A DNA stretch of 64,000 nt from JAEUIZ01 sp046155605 (GCA_046155605.1 JBJXFQ010000002.1:1-64000); one strand, 5' to 3'; shown: positions 7,797 to 16,713, numbered from the stretch's first letter. The notes: a model not told the origin generated them from the sequence alone. Made by a program: numbers and translations.

Positions 7797-10270
7797 TGGC
7801 CGCAACGTGCTTCCTACGCCCCGTTCAGACTCCCTCCGGCGTCGTCGCCAAGTTCGAGGTCGTCCTCCAGGGCTTCGCCGACGACCAGGACGTCGAGATC
7901 GGCTTCTTCGAAGTTGACGAGGGCGAATCGCTCATCGGCGGCAACCGCGTCCAAACCCTCGGCACGCTCACCGGCAAGGTCCAGAGCCTCCCCGGCGTCG
8001 CCAATCGTCCCCCGGCCCAGACCGTCATCGTTGACAATCCGCCCGCCGCCTCCAAGGGCAAGTTCCGCGTCGCCTTCGTCTTTCCCGGCAGCCCGCCTCG
8101 CACCGATATCGAGGTCGTCTTCGACGTTCCCATGGACGCCGCCGACAAGTTCGAGGGCGACACCTGGGAACTTCAGGCGATGGTGAACCCCGCCCTCGGC
8201 GCGACGCTCACCAAGTCCCCCATCATCACCGTCACCCGCGTCCGGCGCGCTCTTGCCACGCGCCCCGGGCCCGCCACCTACCCCTGGCACGCCGGCAACG
8301 AGTTCGTCTTCTATCGCGACGGCGCTGACACCTCCGGCCCAAACGCCTTCGCCGACATCTCCGCTGCCATTGATGCCGCCGAGCACTTCGTCTTCATCGT
8401 CGATTGGTCGTTCCATCCTTATTTCCGCACCTCGCTCGCCTCCGCCGCCGACCCGAACTCCACCATCGGCGCCAAACTCGTCAACAAATGCACCGACGCC
8501 AAGGGCGATCCGCTCCCCGGCATGCTCGTCGCCATCCACGCTTGGGACCACACCAACATCGCCGTCCCCGATCCTCAGAGCGACAACGCCGACGACCACA
8601 TCGCCAACATCGCCAAGTTCCTCAAGAAAAAAGGCCGCCCCAGCAACCTCCTCTGGCGCATCAGTTCCATCTCCGGCATCGGCTTCAGCCACCATCAGAA
8701 GTTCGTCCTCTGCGACGCCCCAGGCCCCGGCGGCCGCAAAGTCCTCAAGCTCTTCTTCGGCGGCCTTGATCTCACCAAGGGCCGCCTCGATTCCGCCGTG
8801 CATCCCATCCTCGAGACCGACCCCGGCGGCAAGCCCCACTCCGACCTCATCACCAACGGCAAGGAGACCTTCGACGACTGGTACAACAACGAGCTCTTCT
8901 CCGACCTCGAAAAAACCTTCGATCCCATCCGCAAGACCCGCCCCAACATGCCCCGCCAGCCCTGGCACGATATCTACGCCCAGGTCGTCGGGCCCGTCGC
9001 GTGGGACGCCCTCCGCGAGTTCGTCGGCCGCTGGAGCGTCGATCCCTCCGACTTCGGTTTCTCCTCCGACGGCGACAACACCGCCGCCAACATGACCACC
9101 GTCCGGAACAAGTTCCTCGACCTCTTCAACGCCCTCAAGCCCGGCACCAAGGACCGCCTCTTCGTCCAGCAATGGGAGCCCACGCCCGGCCCATGGTCCG
9201 CCCAACTCTACCGCTCCATGAAAAAGCGGCACTGGGGCACCGGCGTCCCCGTCAAGACCCCCGCCCTCCGCGGCGAGCGCGAAGAGTTCGCCTGGCCGCT
9301 CACCACCGACTTCGAGAAGAGCATCCAGGACGCCCAGGTCCAGGCCATCCGACAGGCCGAGCGACACATCTACATCGAGTCGCAGTATTTCATCGGCTCC
9401 GGTTCCATGTGGAGCACGCCCCGAGGCACCGTCGCCCACCTCGTCCCCAAGGCCATCACCGACCGCATCATCGAGAAAATCGACGCCAAGGAGCCCTTCC
9501 ACGCCTACGTCGTTGTCCCGATGTTCCCCGAGGGCGACCCCGGCAGCGCCGTCAACGCCGCCCAGCGACAGTTCCAGTGGAACACCTTCCTCGCCATGCT
9601 TCGCGAGATCAAGAAAAAGACCTCCGATCCCTTCGATTTCCTCTCGTTCTATTTCATCGCCAACTGGCACGACCTCTCCGCGACGCCGCTGGCCAACAAG
9701 GACCGCGCCACCAACGCCGACGCCGCCAGACGCTACCAGATCTACGTCCACTCCAAGTTCATGATCGTTGACGACCGTTACGGCCTCATCGGCAGCGCCA
9801 ACCTCAACGAACGCTCCATGGCCGGCAACCGCGACTCCGAGTTCGCCATCGGCTTCTGGCCCACCACCGACAAGCAGCAGGCCGCGGCCCTGACCCAACT
9901 CCGCAACTTCCGCAAGCACCTCTGGGCCGAGCACATGGGCACGCTCCCGCCCAATGCCGACGATCCCGAGAATCCCGCCTGCGTCAAGGCCGTCCGCGAC
10001 CTCGCCGCCCGCAACTACAAGAACTTCCGCGACGCCAAGCGCCCCGCCGGCTCCTCGCCGCTCTGCTCCTGGCCCATCGATCTCGCCGACCCCGCCAAGC
10101 CCGTGCCCAAGGGCATCTCCGGCGCGAAAGAAGACGACGACTTCATCCCCGATCGCCCCTTCGGCCTCTCCGGCAACGCCCTCGACCGCTGGCGCTGGCA
10201 CGCGCCGGGCAGCCATTCCCAGACCGGCCTGGGCGACGTCACCAAACCCGGCCAGGACATCGCCGAATGA
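7796..10270 (+). CDS. Phospholipase D-family T6SS effector candidate
   Basis: An 824-residue protein with two HxKx4D motifs of the phospholipase D superfamily: H300-K302-D307 (HQKFVLCD) and H652-K654-D659 (HSKFMIVD, followed by GLIGSANLNERSMAGNRDSE). It probably hydrolyses target phospholipids, like Tle5-class T6SS lipases. The first about 140 residues form an uncharacterised Ig-like N-terminus. There is no signal peptide. The start codon overlaps the stop of the upstream gene by one base. No neighbouring gene resembles a known Tle5 immunity protein. Housekeeping cardiolipin synthase is unlikely: the protein is far longer and lacks transmembrane segments. Confidence 0.88.
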   Translation: MAATCFLRPVQTPSGVVAKFEVVLQGFADDQDVEIGFFEVDEGESLIGGNRVQTLGTLTGKVQSLPGVANRPPAQTVIVDNPPAASKGKFRVAFVFPGSPPRTDIEVVFDVPMDAADKFEGDTWELQAMVNPALGATLTKSPIITVTRVRRALATRPGPATYPWHAGNEFVFYRDGADTSGPNAFADISAAIDAAEHFVFIVDWSFHPYFRTSLASAADPNSTIGAKLVNKCTDAKGDPLPGMLVAIHAWDHTNIAVPDPQSDNADDHIANIAKFLKKKGRPSNLLWRISSISGIGFSHHQKFVLCDAPGPGGRKVLKLFFGGLDLTKGRLDSAVHPILETDPGGKPHSDLITNGKETFDDWYNNELFSDLEKTFDPIRKTRPNMPRQPWHDIYAQVVGPVAWDALREFVGRWSVDPSDFGFSSDGDNTAANMTTVRNKFLDLFNALKPGTKDRLFVQQWEPTPGPWSAQLYRSMKKRHWGTGVPVKTPALRGEREEFAWPLTTDFEKSIQDAQVQAIRQAERHIYIESQYFIGSGSMWSTPRGTVAHLVPKAITDRIIEKIDAKEPFHAYVVVPMFPEGDPGSAVNAAQRQFQWNTFLAMLREIKKKTSDPFDFLSFYFIANWHDLSATPLANKDRATNADAARRYQIYVHSKFMIVDDRYGLIGSANLNERSMAGNRDSEFAIGFWPTTDKQQAAALTQLRNFRKHLWAEHMGTLPPNADDPENPACVKAVRDLAARNYKNFRDAKRPAGSSPLCSWPIDLADPAKPVPKGISGAKEDDDFIPDRPFGLSGNALDRWRWHAPGSHSQTGLGDVTKPGQDIAE

Positions 10271-10294
10271 TCCCTCTTTCTTCGCGAGATTGAT

Positions 10295-10732
10295 ATGGCC
10301 TCCCCAAAGTCCGGCACCGCCGGCTCCATCCAGGCTCCCGCCGCTCCGCTCGATCCCGTCGTCGCCGACGACGCACAGGCCGGCGGCATGGTCGATCCCA
10401 ATAAGGGCGGCAAATCTCGTGGCGGCGGCGGCGGTGGTGGTGGCGGAGGCGGAGGGGGTCGAGGCGGCGGTGGCGGCGGTGGTGGTGGCGGCGGCGGCGG
10501 TGGGGGAGGCGGCGGAAGTTCCAAAGACCTCACCTGGATCGAAGTCGAACTCCTCGATCACAACGACAAGCCCGTTCCGCGCGAACCCGTCAGCCTTGAA
10601 TGTGCCGACGGCTCCACCATCACCGACACCCTCGACGACCACGGCTTCAAACGCATCGAAGGCGTCCCCCGCGGCACCTGCCAGATCTCATTTCCTCAGC
10701 GCGACCACGCTGCGTACGACAAGACTCAGTGA
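10295..10732 (+). CDS. Spike-associated module with polyglycine linker
   Basis: A 145-residue protein whose first about 30 residues (MASPKSGTAGSIQAPAAPLD, then PVVADDAQAGGM) match the N-terminus of the muramidase at 4535. Its C-terminal half (WIEVELLDHNDKPVPREPV ... RIEGVPRGTCQISFPQRDH) matches that protein's Ig-like domain. Between them lie about 35 glycines, interrupted once by Arg. There is no catalytic domain, so it looks like the bare delivery module. It could be a tip or adaptor subunit or a remnant that lost its toxin domain. GCGAGA precedes the ATG, with no strong Shine-Dalgarno. Confidence 0.78.
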   Translation: MASPKSGTAGSIQAPAAPLDPVVADDAQAGGMVDPNKGGKSRGGGGGGGGGGGGGRGGGGGGGGGGGGGGGGGGSSKDLTWIEVELLDHNDKPVPREPVSLECADGSTITDTLDDHGFKRIEGVPRGTCQISFPQRDHAAYDKTQ

Positions 10733-10762
10733 CCCCGCACCCTTCCTCCCGCAGACCCACCC

Positions 10763-11467
10763 ATGCCCTGGTACACCGTCGTTCAAGGTGATTGGCTCTC
10801 CAAAATCGCGGCACGCTTCGGCCTGCCGTCGTGGAAGACCATCTACTACGCGCCGGAGAACGGCCCTTTCCGCTCCAAACGTCCCGATCCCAATCTCATC
10901 TTCCCCGGCGACGAGGTCTGGATTCCCGAGCCCAAGATCGAGCCCGATCCCGGCGACACCGAGAAAAAGCACCGCTTCAAACTCAAGCCCCGCCCTCCCG
11001 AGATGCTCCGCATCCTCGTCCGCCGCGAGACCGGCGAGCCCTACGCCGATCGTAAGTTCAAGATCATGGTCTGGGACCAGAACACGCAAGTTCTGCTCGA
11101 GAAGGAAGGCCAGGTTCCGGGCGACGGCATCATGGAGCAGCAGATCCCCGTCGAGGCCGCCGCCGGCCGCTACATGCTCTGGCCCAATCAGGACGCCACC
11201 GGCACGCCCCTCGCCTGGCGCTTGAAGATCGGCCACCTCGACCCCGTCGAGACCGTCTCCGGCGTCCAGGCACGCCTCGACAACACCGGCTTCCACGCCG
11301 GCGAAGTCACCGGCGAACTCAACGATCAGACAACGCACGCCATCGCCGCCTTCCAGCGATTCTGCAAGGATCATGCCGGCCAGGCCCACGTCGCCGACGC
11401 CGGCGAGCCAGACGGCCAACTCACCGATCAGGTCCGAAAGGCCCTCGTCAAGTTCTACGGTGCCTGA
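10763..11467 (+). CDS. Second LysM / Ig-like / peptidoglycan-binding protein of the cargo island
   Basis: A 234-residue paralogue in layout of the protein at 5727. It has an N-terminal LysM (WYTVVQGDWLSKIAARFGL ... PNLIFPGDEVWIPEP), an Ig-like middle starting at KKHRFKLKPRPPEMLRILV, the IGHLDP motif, and a PG_binding_1 repeat (VQARLDNTGFHAGEVTGELNDQ, quoted loosely; ... HAIAAFQRFC). There is no signal peptide. It follows a spike-module gene exactly as 5727 follows the muramidase, so 'spike module then LysM protein' is repeated twice in the island. Function unknown; structural adaptor inferred. Confidence 0.8.
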   Translation: MPWYTVVQGDWLSKIAARFGLPSWKTIYYAPENGPFRSKRPDPNLIFPGDEVWIPEPKIEPDPGDTEKKHRFKLKPRPPEMLRILVRRETGEPYADRKFKIMVWDQNTQVLLEKEGQVPGDGIMEQQIPVEAAAGRYMLWPNQDATGTPLAWRLKIGHLDPVETVSGVQARLDNTGFHAGEVTGELNDQTTHAIAAFQRFCKDHAGQAHVADAGEPDGQLTDQVRKALVKFYGA

Positions 11468-11483
11468 AACCGCGAGCAGCCCC

Positions 11484-13664
11484 ATGCCACCCGTCACCCC
11501 AGAACCCGCACGAGACGTCAAACTCCTCATCAACAAGGACGGCTCGCTCGAAATCCAGGACCCAAACGCCACCGGACTCCTCGGAATCAGCGTCGATCCC
11601 GACGTTGACATCAACAACGTCGCGGGCCGCCAATACGGCTGGAACATCAAAAAGGCCGAGTCTGGCCCGCCCAAGGGTACCGACGGCTCACTCTCCGAGC
11701 CGCGCGTTGCTGAGTTCCGCGACGACCTCTTCACCAACCCCTGGCGAGACGCCGACGAGCCCGACGTCCTCGTCACCACCAACGACCCCGATCGCCACGG
11801 CCATTTCAACACCCTCGCCCCGCCCCCGCGCGAACTCGTCAAACTCGACGTCGGATTCTGGGGGTATTACTTCCGCGATCGCAAGACCATCCAGCGCGAC
11901 TTCGGCCTCGTCGAGGGCCACATGGTCATGCTCTGCTCCTTCGATCCCACAGGACCCAGCGAGAGTTCCGACACCGCCGACTTTCTCACCGACAACGGCC
12001 GAATCAAGGCCAAGCGCCTCTACGACATCCTCGCCCAGCGCGGCCTCACCTTCCACGTCAACCGCTACGCCTTCACGCGATGGTCCGCCGCTTCCGCGGG
12101 CCTGGGACGCGGGCTCACCGCCATCTTCTCCGACCTCCATCTCCCGGAACGATTCGGCCCAATCCCCCGCGAGCAGGACCGCTACCAGGACCCCGAGGGC
12201 GACCGCGACGCCGCCGAAAAAGTCCGCGAAGACCTCCGCAAAGACCTCGTGAAGTCTCAGCTCGCCAGCGGCCTCCTCTTCGGCAACTTCATGTCCGCCG
12301 ACTATCGCGACAAAATCCAGGCCCACATCGCCGCCATCGAGGCCGGCGGTAGCCCCGTCTGGAACCACGACACCGGCATCCTTTTCTTCAAGTCCATCCA
12401 TCCCTTTACCCGCGACCAGTTCATCGCCGAGAAAGACCTCGCCGACCGCATCACCGCCATCGATTCCAACTGGTTCTACCCCCGCGGCATCTTCCCCTCC
12501 ACCAGCGACCCCGTCCCCGCCATCGACCTCCTCAACCTCCTCGGCGCCCTCAAGGCCGTCCAGGACGAGGTCGGCCCGGGCGAGCACGGCGTCTCCGTCT
12601 GCCAGGTCGGCGACCTCTACGAGATGTGGATGAACCGCGAGTTCCTCTACACCACCTTCCCAGTGCTCGTCGAGGACGCCATCTTCGAGCCCCTGCTCTT
12701 CGCCATCCGCACGCCCTCCTCCGACCTCTTCCAGCAGCGCTTCGACCGCGTCTTCCTCACCGATCTCCAGCGCCAGCTCCGCGCCAAACAGACCTACGTC
12801 TTCCACGAGTGGGACATCGACGACGTCGAGCGCTTCCACGAGGCCGCCCATCGCTTCAACCACGAACGCCTCCGGAGCATCGTCGGCGAGGAGCGCTGCT
12901 CCCGCTTCGCCTCCTTCCTCAAGCAGCGCGTCGAGGCCGTCTGGAACTTCACACTCCCCGAACCCGTCGATCCCACCACACTCCCGGCCAAACTCCAGGC
13001 CAAGGTCCGGGCGATCCCCGGCATGTGGGGCAGTTTCCGCTCCCTCAATATCCTCAAGCAGGCACACCCCGAACTCTTCGAGTCCCAATACATCTGTGGC
13101 GGCGCTGCCTCCCCGTGGATCAACTCCGAGGGCCACCGCGAACTCTTCTGGAACAAGATGATCATCGACCTGTTCGAGAATCTCGGCACCGTCCGCCTCT
13201 GGGGCAACCACGACGGCTATCGCGGCGACCCCATCCTCTCCGCCGACCTCACGGGCCAGCACGAAATCGCCAAGGCCGACGGATGGTGGTCTCGCCCGGG
13301 CCTCTGGGTCGAGCACAGCCACCGCTGGGACGAGTACAACCGCGACGGCATGGCCCCGGGCGCCGGCGTCACCAACCTCGTCTACTACCACCCCAAGCAG
13401 ATGCTCGATGCCGAGGGCTGCATCGGCAAGTTCCGCGTCTCCCAGGAGTTCACCGCCTTCCAGCCCGGTGCCTTCCTTTGGTTCCTCCTCGTCAACAACG
13501 AGAAACTCACCGTCACCCGCGGCATCCAGCAATCCATCATCCCGCTCCGCGATTTCCTCTCCGAGGGCGATCGCCCCGTCCACCCCTTCGCCGTCTACGT
13601 CTCCGGACACACCCACGGACCCGACCTCATCCGCATGAACATCAAACTCCCCGGCGACTCTTGA
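11484..13664 (+). CDS. Calcineurin-like metallophosphoesterase of the cargo island
   Basis: A 726-residue protein with the three hallmark blocks of the calcineurin phosphoesterase fold: FSDLHLPE (near residue 216), GNHDGYRGD (near residue 574) and SGHTHGPDL (near residue 709). The unusually long gap between the first two blocks is filled by an uncharacterised domain rich in aromatic and acidic residues. Metal-dependent hydrolysis of a phosphoester is predicted; the substrate is unknown. It is 16 bases downstream of the LysM gene and could be a nuclease- or lipid-targeting effector. The ATG at 11484 is preferred because upstream in-frame codons overlap the LysM gene and encode Ser/Pro-rich shadow sequence. 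Confidence 0.85.
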   Translation: MPPVTPEPARDVKLLINKDGSLEIQDPNATGLLGISVDPDVDINNVAGRQYGWNIKKAESGPPKGTDGSLSEPRVAEFRDDLFTNPWRDADEPDVLVTTNDPDRHGHFNTLAPPPRELVKLDVGFWGYYFRDRKTIQRDFGLVEGHMVMLCSFDPTGPSESSDTADFLTDNGRIKAKRLYDILAQRGLTFHVNRYAFTRWSAASAGLGRGLTAIFSDLHLPERFGPIPREQDRYQDPEGDRDAAEKVREDLRKDLVKSQLASGLLFGNFMSADYRDKIQAHIAAIEAGGSPVWNHDTGILFFKSIHPFTRDQFIAEKDLADRITAIDSNWFYPRGIFPSTSDPVPAIDLLNLLGALKAVQDEVGPGEHGVSVCQVGDLYEMWMNREFLYTTFPVLVEDAIFEPLLFAIRTPSSDLFQQRFDRVFLTDLQRQLRAKQTYVFHEWDIDDVERFHEAAHRFNHERLRSIVGEERCSRFASFLKQRVEAVWNFTLPEPVDPTTLPAKLQAKVRAIPGMWGSFRSLNILKQAHPELFESQYICGGAASPWINSEGHRELFWNKMIIDLFENLGTVRLWGNHDGYRGDPILSADLTGQHEIAKADGWWSRPGLWVEHSHRWDEYNRDGMAPGAGVTNLVYYHPKQMLDAEGCIGKFRVSQEFTAFQPGAFLWFLLVNNEKLTVTRGIQQSIIPLRDFLSEGDRPVHPFAVYVSGHTHGPDLIRMNIKLPGDS

Positions 13665-13670
13665 TCCTCT

Positions 13671-13807
13671 GGGTGGCACCGGTCTCCAGACCGGTGACTA
13701 TCAAACCTACCTACCTACCTTCCTTCCTTCTTTCCTGTGCCTTCTTGCGTCATCTTGTTGTTCCTCCTGCTTCTTTCCTCGACCTTTCTGTTCTTTCCGA
13801 GCACCCC
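13671..13807 (+). promoter_or_regulatory. Palindrome plus C/T-rich leader before an unknown gene (copy A)
   Basis: The 20-bp palindrome CACCGGTCTCCAGACCGGTG (13677-13696) is followed by about 110 bases that are almost all C/T on the coding strand (runs of CTTCC, CTACC) up to the ATG at 13808. There is no purine-rich Shine-Dalgarno close to the start. The same organisation occurs before xseA and before the O-methyltransferase. Confidence 0.6.
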
Positions 13808-14698
13808 ATGAAACCGCCCACGGACCGCGCTGTCTACCTCATCCGCCAGACCCTCGAGCAGCGCCTGCAGGAAGAAATCGCCTCGCAGCCCATCCTCGAA
13901 TCCGGCCCTCGCCTCTCCCTCCTCCTGGTCGAGTCCTCCCCCGGCCCCTCGCGCTGGCGACGCACCTTCGCTGAATACGAGATCACGCCTGATCGCCTCG
14001 CCTCGCTTCGCGGCACAGCCGTCGCCCCGCGCGAGGACCTCCAACGCGATCACCACGCCGCGGCCAAACGCCGCGCCATCCCCGCCGGCTTCCCCTTCCC
14101 CGCCATCGTCGATTCGACCCTCGCCAACGAAGACCCGCGACTGACCTCCGGCGTCGGCGACATCGGCCGCCAGCCAATCCCCTTCCACTTCCTCCACGCG
14201 CCCACCATCCTGCCCCAAGCAAAGTCCCTGCCCCAAGCCAAGTCCGGCACCCGCCACGCTGACCCTACGGCAACCCCCGCCTCCGCCGACGCCCACTCCT
14301 ACCGCGCCGCCATGGCCCTCGGCGTCGTTGCCGCGGGCTTCCCCATCTCCTACCGCGTCACGGAATCCGCGCCAAATCCGGCGCATCGCCTCGCCGCCAT
14401 CACACTCGACGAAACCCCGCGCCAAACCGAAGTCGGCGACGCCACCCTTACCCTCGCGCCCTCCGGCTCGCTCAAGATCATGTGGAGCACCGATCCGCTC
14501 CTCCCCATCTCCGGCACGGGCACGATGAATCTCGCCGTCCGCGTCACCGGTACCTACAAAGGCCGCCCCGTCGATGCCCAGGCCCTCCGCAGCGCCAACA
14601 CCTATGAGTTCTTCCGCGTTCCGGCTTCTTTCGACGACACTCGTTTGCTTCTCGGATCTTGGACCTCCTACATCCCTCTCCCGCCCTTGCCGACCTAG
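13808..14698 (+). CDS. Hypothetical protein, last gene of the T6SS island
   Basis: A 296-residue protein not recognised as any family. The N-terminus is helical and amphipathic (VYLIRQTLEQRLQEEIASQ), the middle is Pro/Ala-rich with a short internal duplication (PQAKSLPQAKSG), and the C-terminal half is rich in beta-prone and polar residues. There is no signal peptide or membrane span. It lies on the same strand as the cargo genes after a 143-base gap holding a palindrome and a C/T-rich leader, so it may be transcribed separately. It is the only unassigned gene next to the effectors and could be an immunity or tail-accessory protein. That is a guess from position. Confidence 0.7.
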   Translation: MKPPTDRAVYLIRQTLEQRLQEEIASQPILESGPRLSLLLVESSPGPSRWRRTFAEYEITPDRLASLRGTAVAPREDLQRDHHAAAKRRAIPAGFPFPAIVDSTLANEDPRLTSGVGDIGRQPIPFHFLHAPTILPQAKSLPQAKSGTRHADPTATPASADAHSYRAAMALGVVAAGFPISYRVTESAPNPAHRLAAITLDETPRQTEVGDATLTLAPSGSLKIMWSTDPLLPISGTGTMNLAVRVTGTYKGRPVDAQALRSANTYEFFRVPASFDDTRLLLGSWTSYIPLPPLPT

Positions 14699-14876
14699 TT
14701 CCGGTTCGACCGATCCCAGCCTCGCGAGCCTCAGCGTCATCCGATCCGCGAATGTTCGCTGTGCATACGGGATGCGTTTTCCCAGCAAACTGGTAGAGTG
14801 TCATCCGTACGAGCGCACGGCGCGTAGCCGACTCGTCCCGCTCGGTACTCGCGGCACACCATCGGAGCGCATCATC

Positions 14877-15205
14877 GTGACCACTCAGACAGCGGCAACG
14901 AGGCACAGACACGCCACGCGCGAGTCTTCCGTGATCGTGCTCATATCGGCCGTCGGCATGTCCTTCGGCGTTGCCACCGCGCAACCGAGCCCATCGAACG
15001 CTCATCGGCCCGGCGGAGGTCGCGAAGTCGAGCGCGGCATGACCGGCCCCCTGGCTCCAACTCGGCCTCGCACCTCTCTCCCAGGCACGCATTCCGTCGC
15101 CGACGCGACACCCGCGCCAACTGCGACAACAGCACGCTGCCGCCGGTCCTCAACATCAACGATTTCACATGCTTCCTGAATCGATTCGCGGCCGGATGCT
15201 CATAG
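14877..15205 (+). pseudogene. Remnant of a secreted GC-type dockerin protein (frameshifted, mostly deleted)
   Basis: A GTG at 14877 opens a frame with a convincing signal peptide (SSVIVLISAVGMSFGVATAQ). A second frame (starting well before 15122) ends in a complete dockerin-like repeat, ANCDNSTLPPVLNINDF then TCFLNRFAAGCS and a TAG at 15203-15205. The two halves are in different frames, with fewer than 200 bases between them instead of a mature domain. I read this as a dockerin gene reduced by deletion plus frameshift. It lies just upstream of an intact dockerin gene. The 178 bases before it show no gene. Confidence 0.6.
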
Positions 15206-15261
15206 AATTGCAGAACGTGCCGACCGTAGTGTCTCGGCCGTCAAACACAGGAGGAGTTGCC

Positions 15262-16713
15262 ATGTCGATTCGTCATGCAAGGCTCGTGGAGGCCGCGGGT
15301 TTGGCGCTCGGCCTCGCGGGTGCCGCGGTCGCACAGCCCATCACCATCACCAAACTTGTGCTCCAAGGCGAGAACGCCGGCGGCGTGGGGCTCGCCACCC
15401 TCATCGATAACCTCGCGGTCAACAACTCGGGCCAGTGGCTCGTCGAGTGCGACACGGACAATCCAAACACGACGATCGATCAGGTCATCCTCAAGAGCGG
15501 CCTGCTCTTCCTGCAGGCCGGGCAGCCGCTCACCGCACCGGCCGGCGCGACGATCAGCAGTTTCGATGCCGTCAATCTCTCGAACACCGGCCATTCCGGC
15601 TGGAACTTCTTTCTGAGCGGCGCGGTGACCGGCAGCACCGATTCGGGCATGTTCTATGACAGCACCCTGATCTTCCAGGAGAGCACGATCTCGACCGCCA
15701 CGGGATTCAGCCCGAACACCCCGTACATCGGGTTCTTTGAGTCGAAAGTCAACGACCTCAACCAACTGCTGGTGGTGGCCAGCGTCGATGATCCAGCCAT
15801 CGCCTCCACCGTCGATCGCGGCCTCGTCGTCATCTCCTACAACGCCGCGCTGGGTACCTTCACCGAGACCGTCCTCGCCAAAGAGGGCGACATCCTGCCA
15901 GGCCTCGGCGGCGCATTGACGGATTTCGGGACCGGCCCACACCAGTTCGCGTTCAACAACGCGGGCGATGCGATGTTCATCGCCGACGCCCCAACTGACG
16001 CCATCTACAAGAACATGACCCAACTCGCAATGGTCGGCGCGGCCTCGCCCATCGCGGGGCGCAACTGGTCCAGTCTGCTTACGGGCGGCGTGGATATGAA
16101 CAGCGCCGGCAGCACCGTCTTTGTGGGCACGCTCGCCGGCGACACCGCCACCGACAACATCATCATCAAGAACGGTACGAAGTTCATCCAGGAGGGCGAC
16201 CCCGCACCGGGCTCGCTCGCCGCCTTCACGGTCCAGGGCTTCGGCACTGCACGCATCGTTCAGATCAGCGACGCGGGCGACGTGCTCTGGTTCGGCGATT
16301 GGAGCGATGCGAACACCGCCATCGACACCGGCCTCTTCCTCAACGATCGCCTGCTCGTCCAGGAAGGCGTCACCATGATTGAAGGCATGACCGTCTTCAG
16401 CATCGCCGGCGGGCAAGATGCCTTCGCCATGAGCGACAACGGCCGTTTCATCATCTTTGAGGCGACGCTCACCGACGGCGTGACCCAGCGAAACGGCGCT
16501 TTCCTCATCGAGGTGCCGCAGGCCGCGTGCTACGCCAACTGCGATAGCAGCACCGCCCCGCCCATCCTGAACGTCAACGATTTCATCTGCTTCCAGAATC
16601 TCTTTGCCGCGAGCAGCACCGTCGCTAACTGCGACGGCTCCACCACGCCGCCGATACTCAATGTCAACGACTTCACATGCTTCCTCAACGCCTTCGCCGC
16701 GGGATGCACCTGA
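15262..16713 (+). CDS. Secreted GC-type dockerin-anchored protein
   Basis: A 483-residue exported protein. The signal peptide ends at ALGLAGAAVAQ. The body consists of beta-rich repeats reminiscent of Phycisphaerae 'choice-of-anchor' proteins. The C-terminus has two dockerin-like repeats (CYANCDSSTAPPILNVNDF and VANCDGSTTPPILNVNDF) ending in AAGCT. It is expected at the cell surface or outside, attached through its dockerin-like pair; the partner is unknown. AGGAGG lies 6 bases before the ATG, one of the clearest Shine-Dalgarno sites in the window. The precise function cannot be assigned. Confidence 0.85.
   Translation: MSIRHARLVEAAGLALGLAGAAVAQPITITKLVLQGENAGGVGLATLIDNLAVNNSGQWLVECDTDNPNTTIDQVILKSGLLFLQAGQPLTAPAGATISSFDAVNLSNTGHSGWNFFLSGAVTGSTDSGMFYDSTLIFQESTISTATGFSPNTPYIGFFESKVNDLNQLLVVASVDDPAIASTVDRGLVVISYNAALGTFTETVLAKEGDILPGLGGALTDFGTGPHQFAFNNAGDAMFIADAPTDAIYKNMTQLAMVGAASPIAGRNWSSLLTGGVDMNSAGSTVFVGTLAGDTATDNIIIKNGTKFIQEGDPAPGSLAAFTVQGFGTARIVQISDAGDVLWFGDWSDANTAIDTGLFLNDRLLVQEGVTMIEGMTVFSIAGGQDAFAMSDNGRFIIFEATLTDGVTQRNGAFLIEVPQAACYANCDSSTAPPILNVNDFICFQNLFAASSTVANCDGSTTPPILNVNDFTCFLNAFAAGCT

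Noticed and set aside
7814..10642. A 942-codon open frame on the minus strand opposite the phospholipase D gene
   Set aside because: It is the antisense of a high-GC gene with strong third-position bias. The translation is Gly/Val/Glu/Asp-rich with no family motif, while the plus strand has two intact HKD motifs.
12626..13807. In-frame extension of the gene at 13808 into the phosphoesterase gene
   Set aside because: The extension is an out-of-frame shadow of the phosphoesterase (Arg/Pro/His-rich) and reads through the palindrome and C/T-rich leader.
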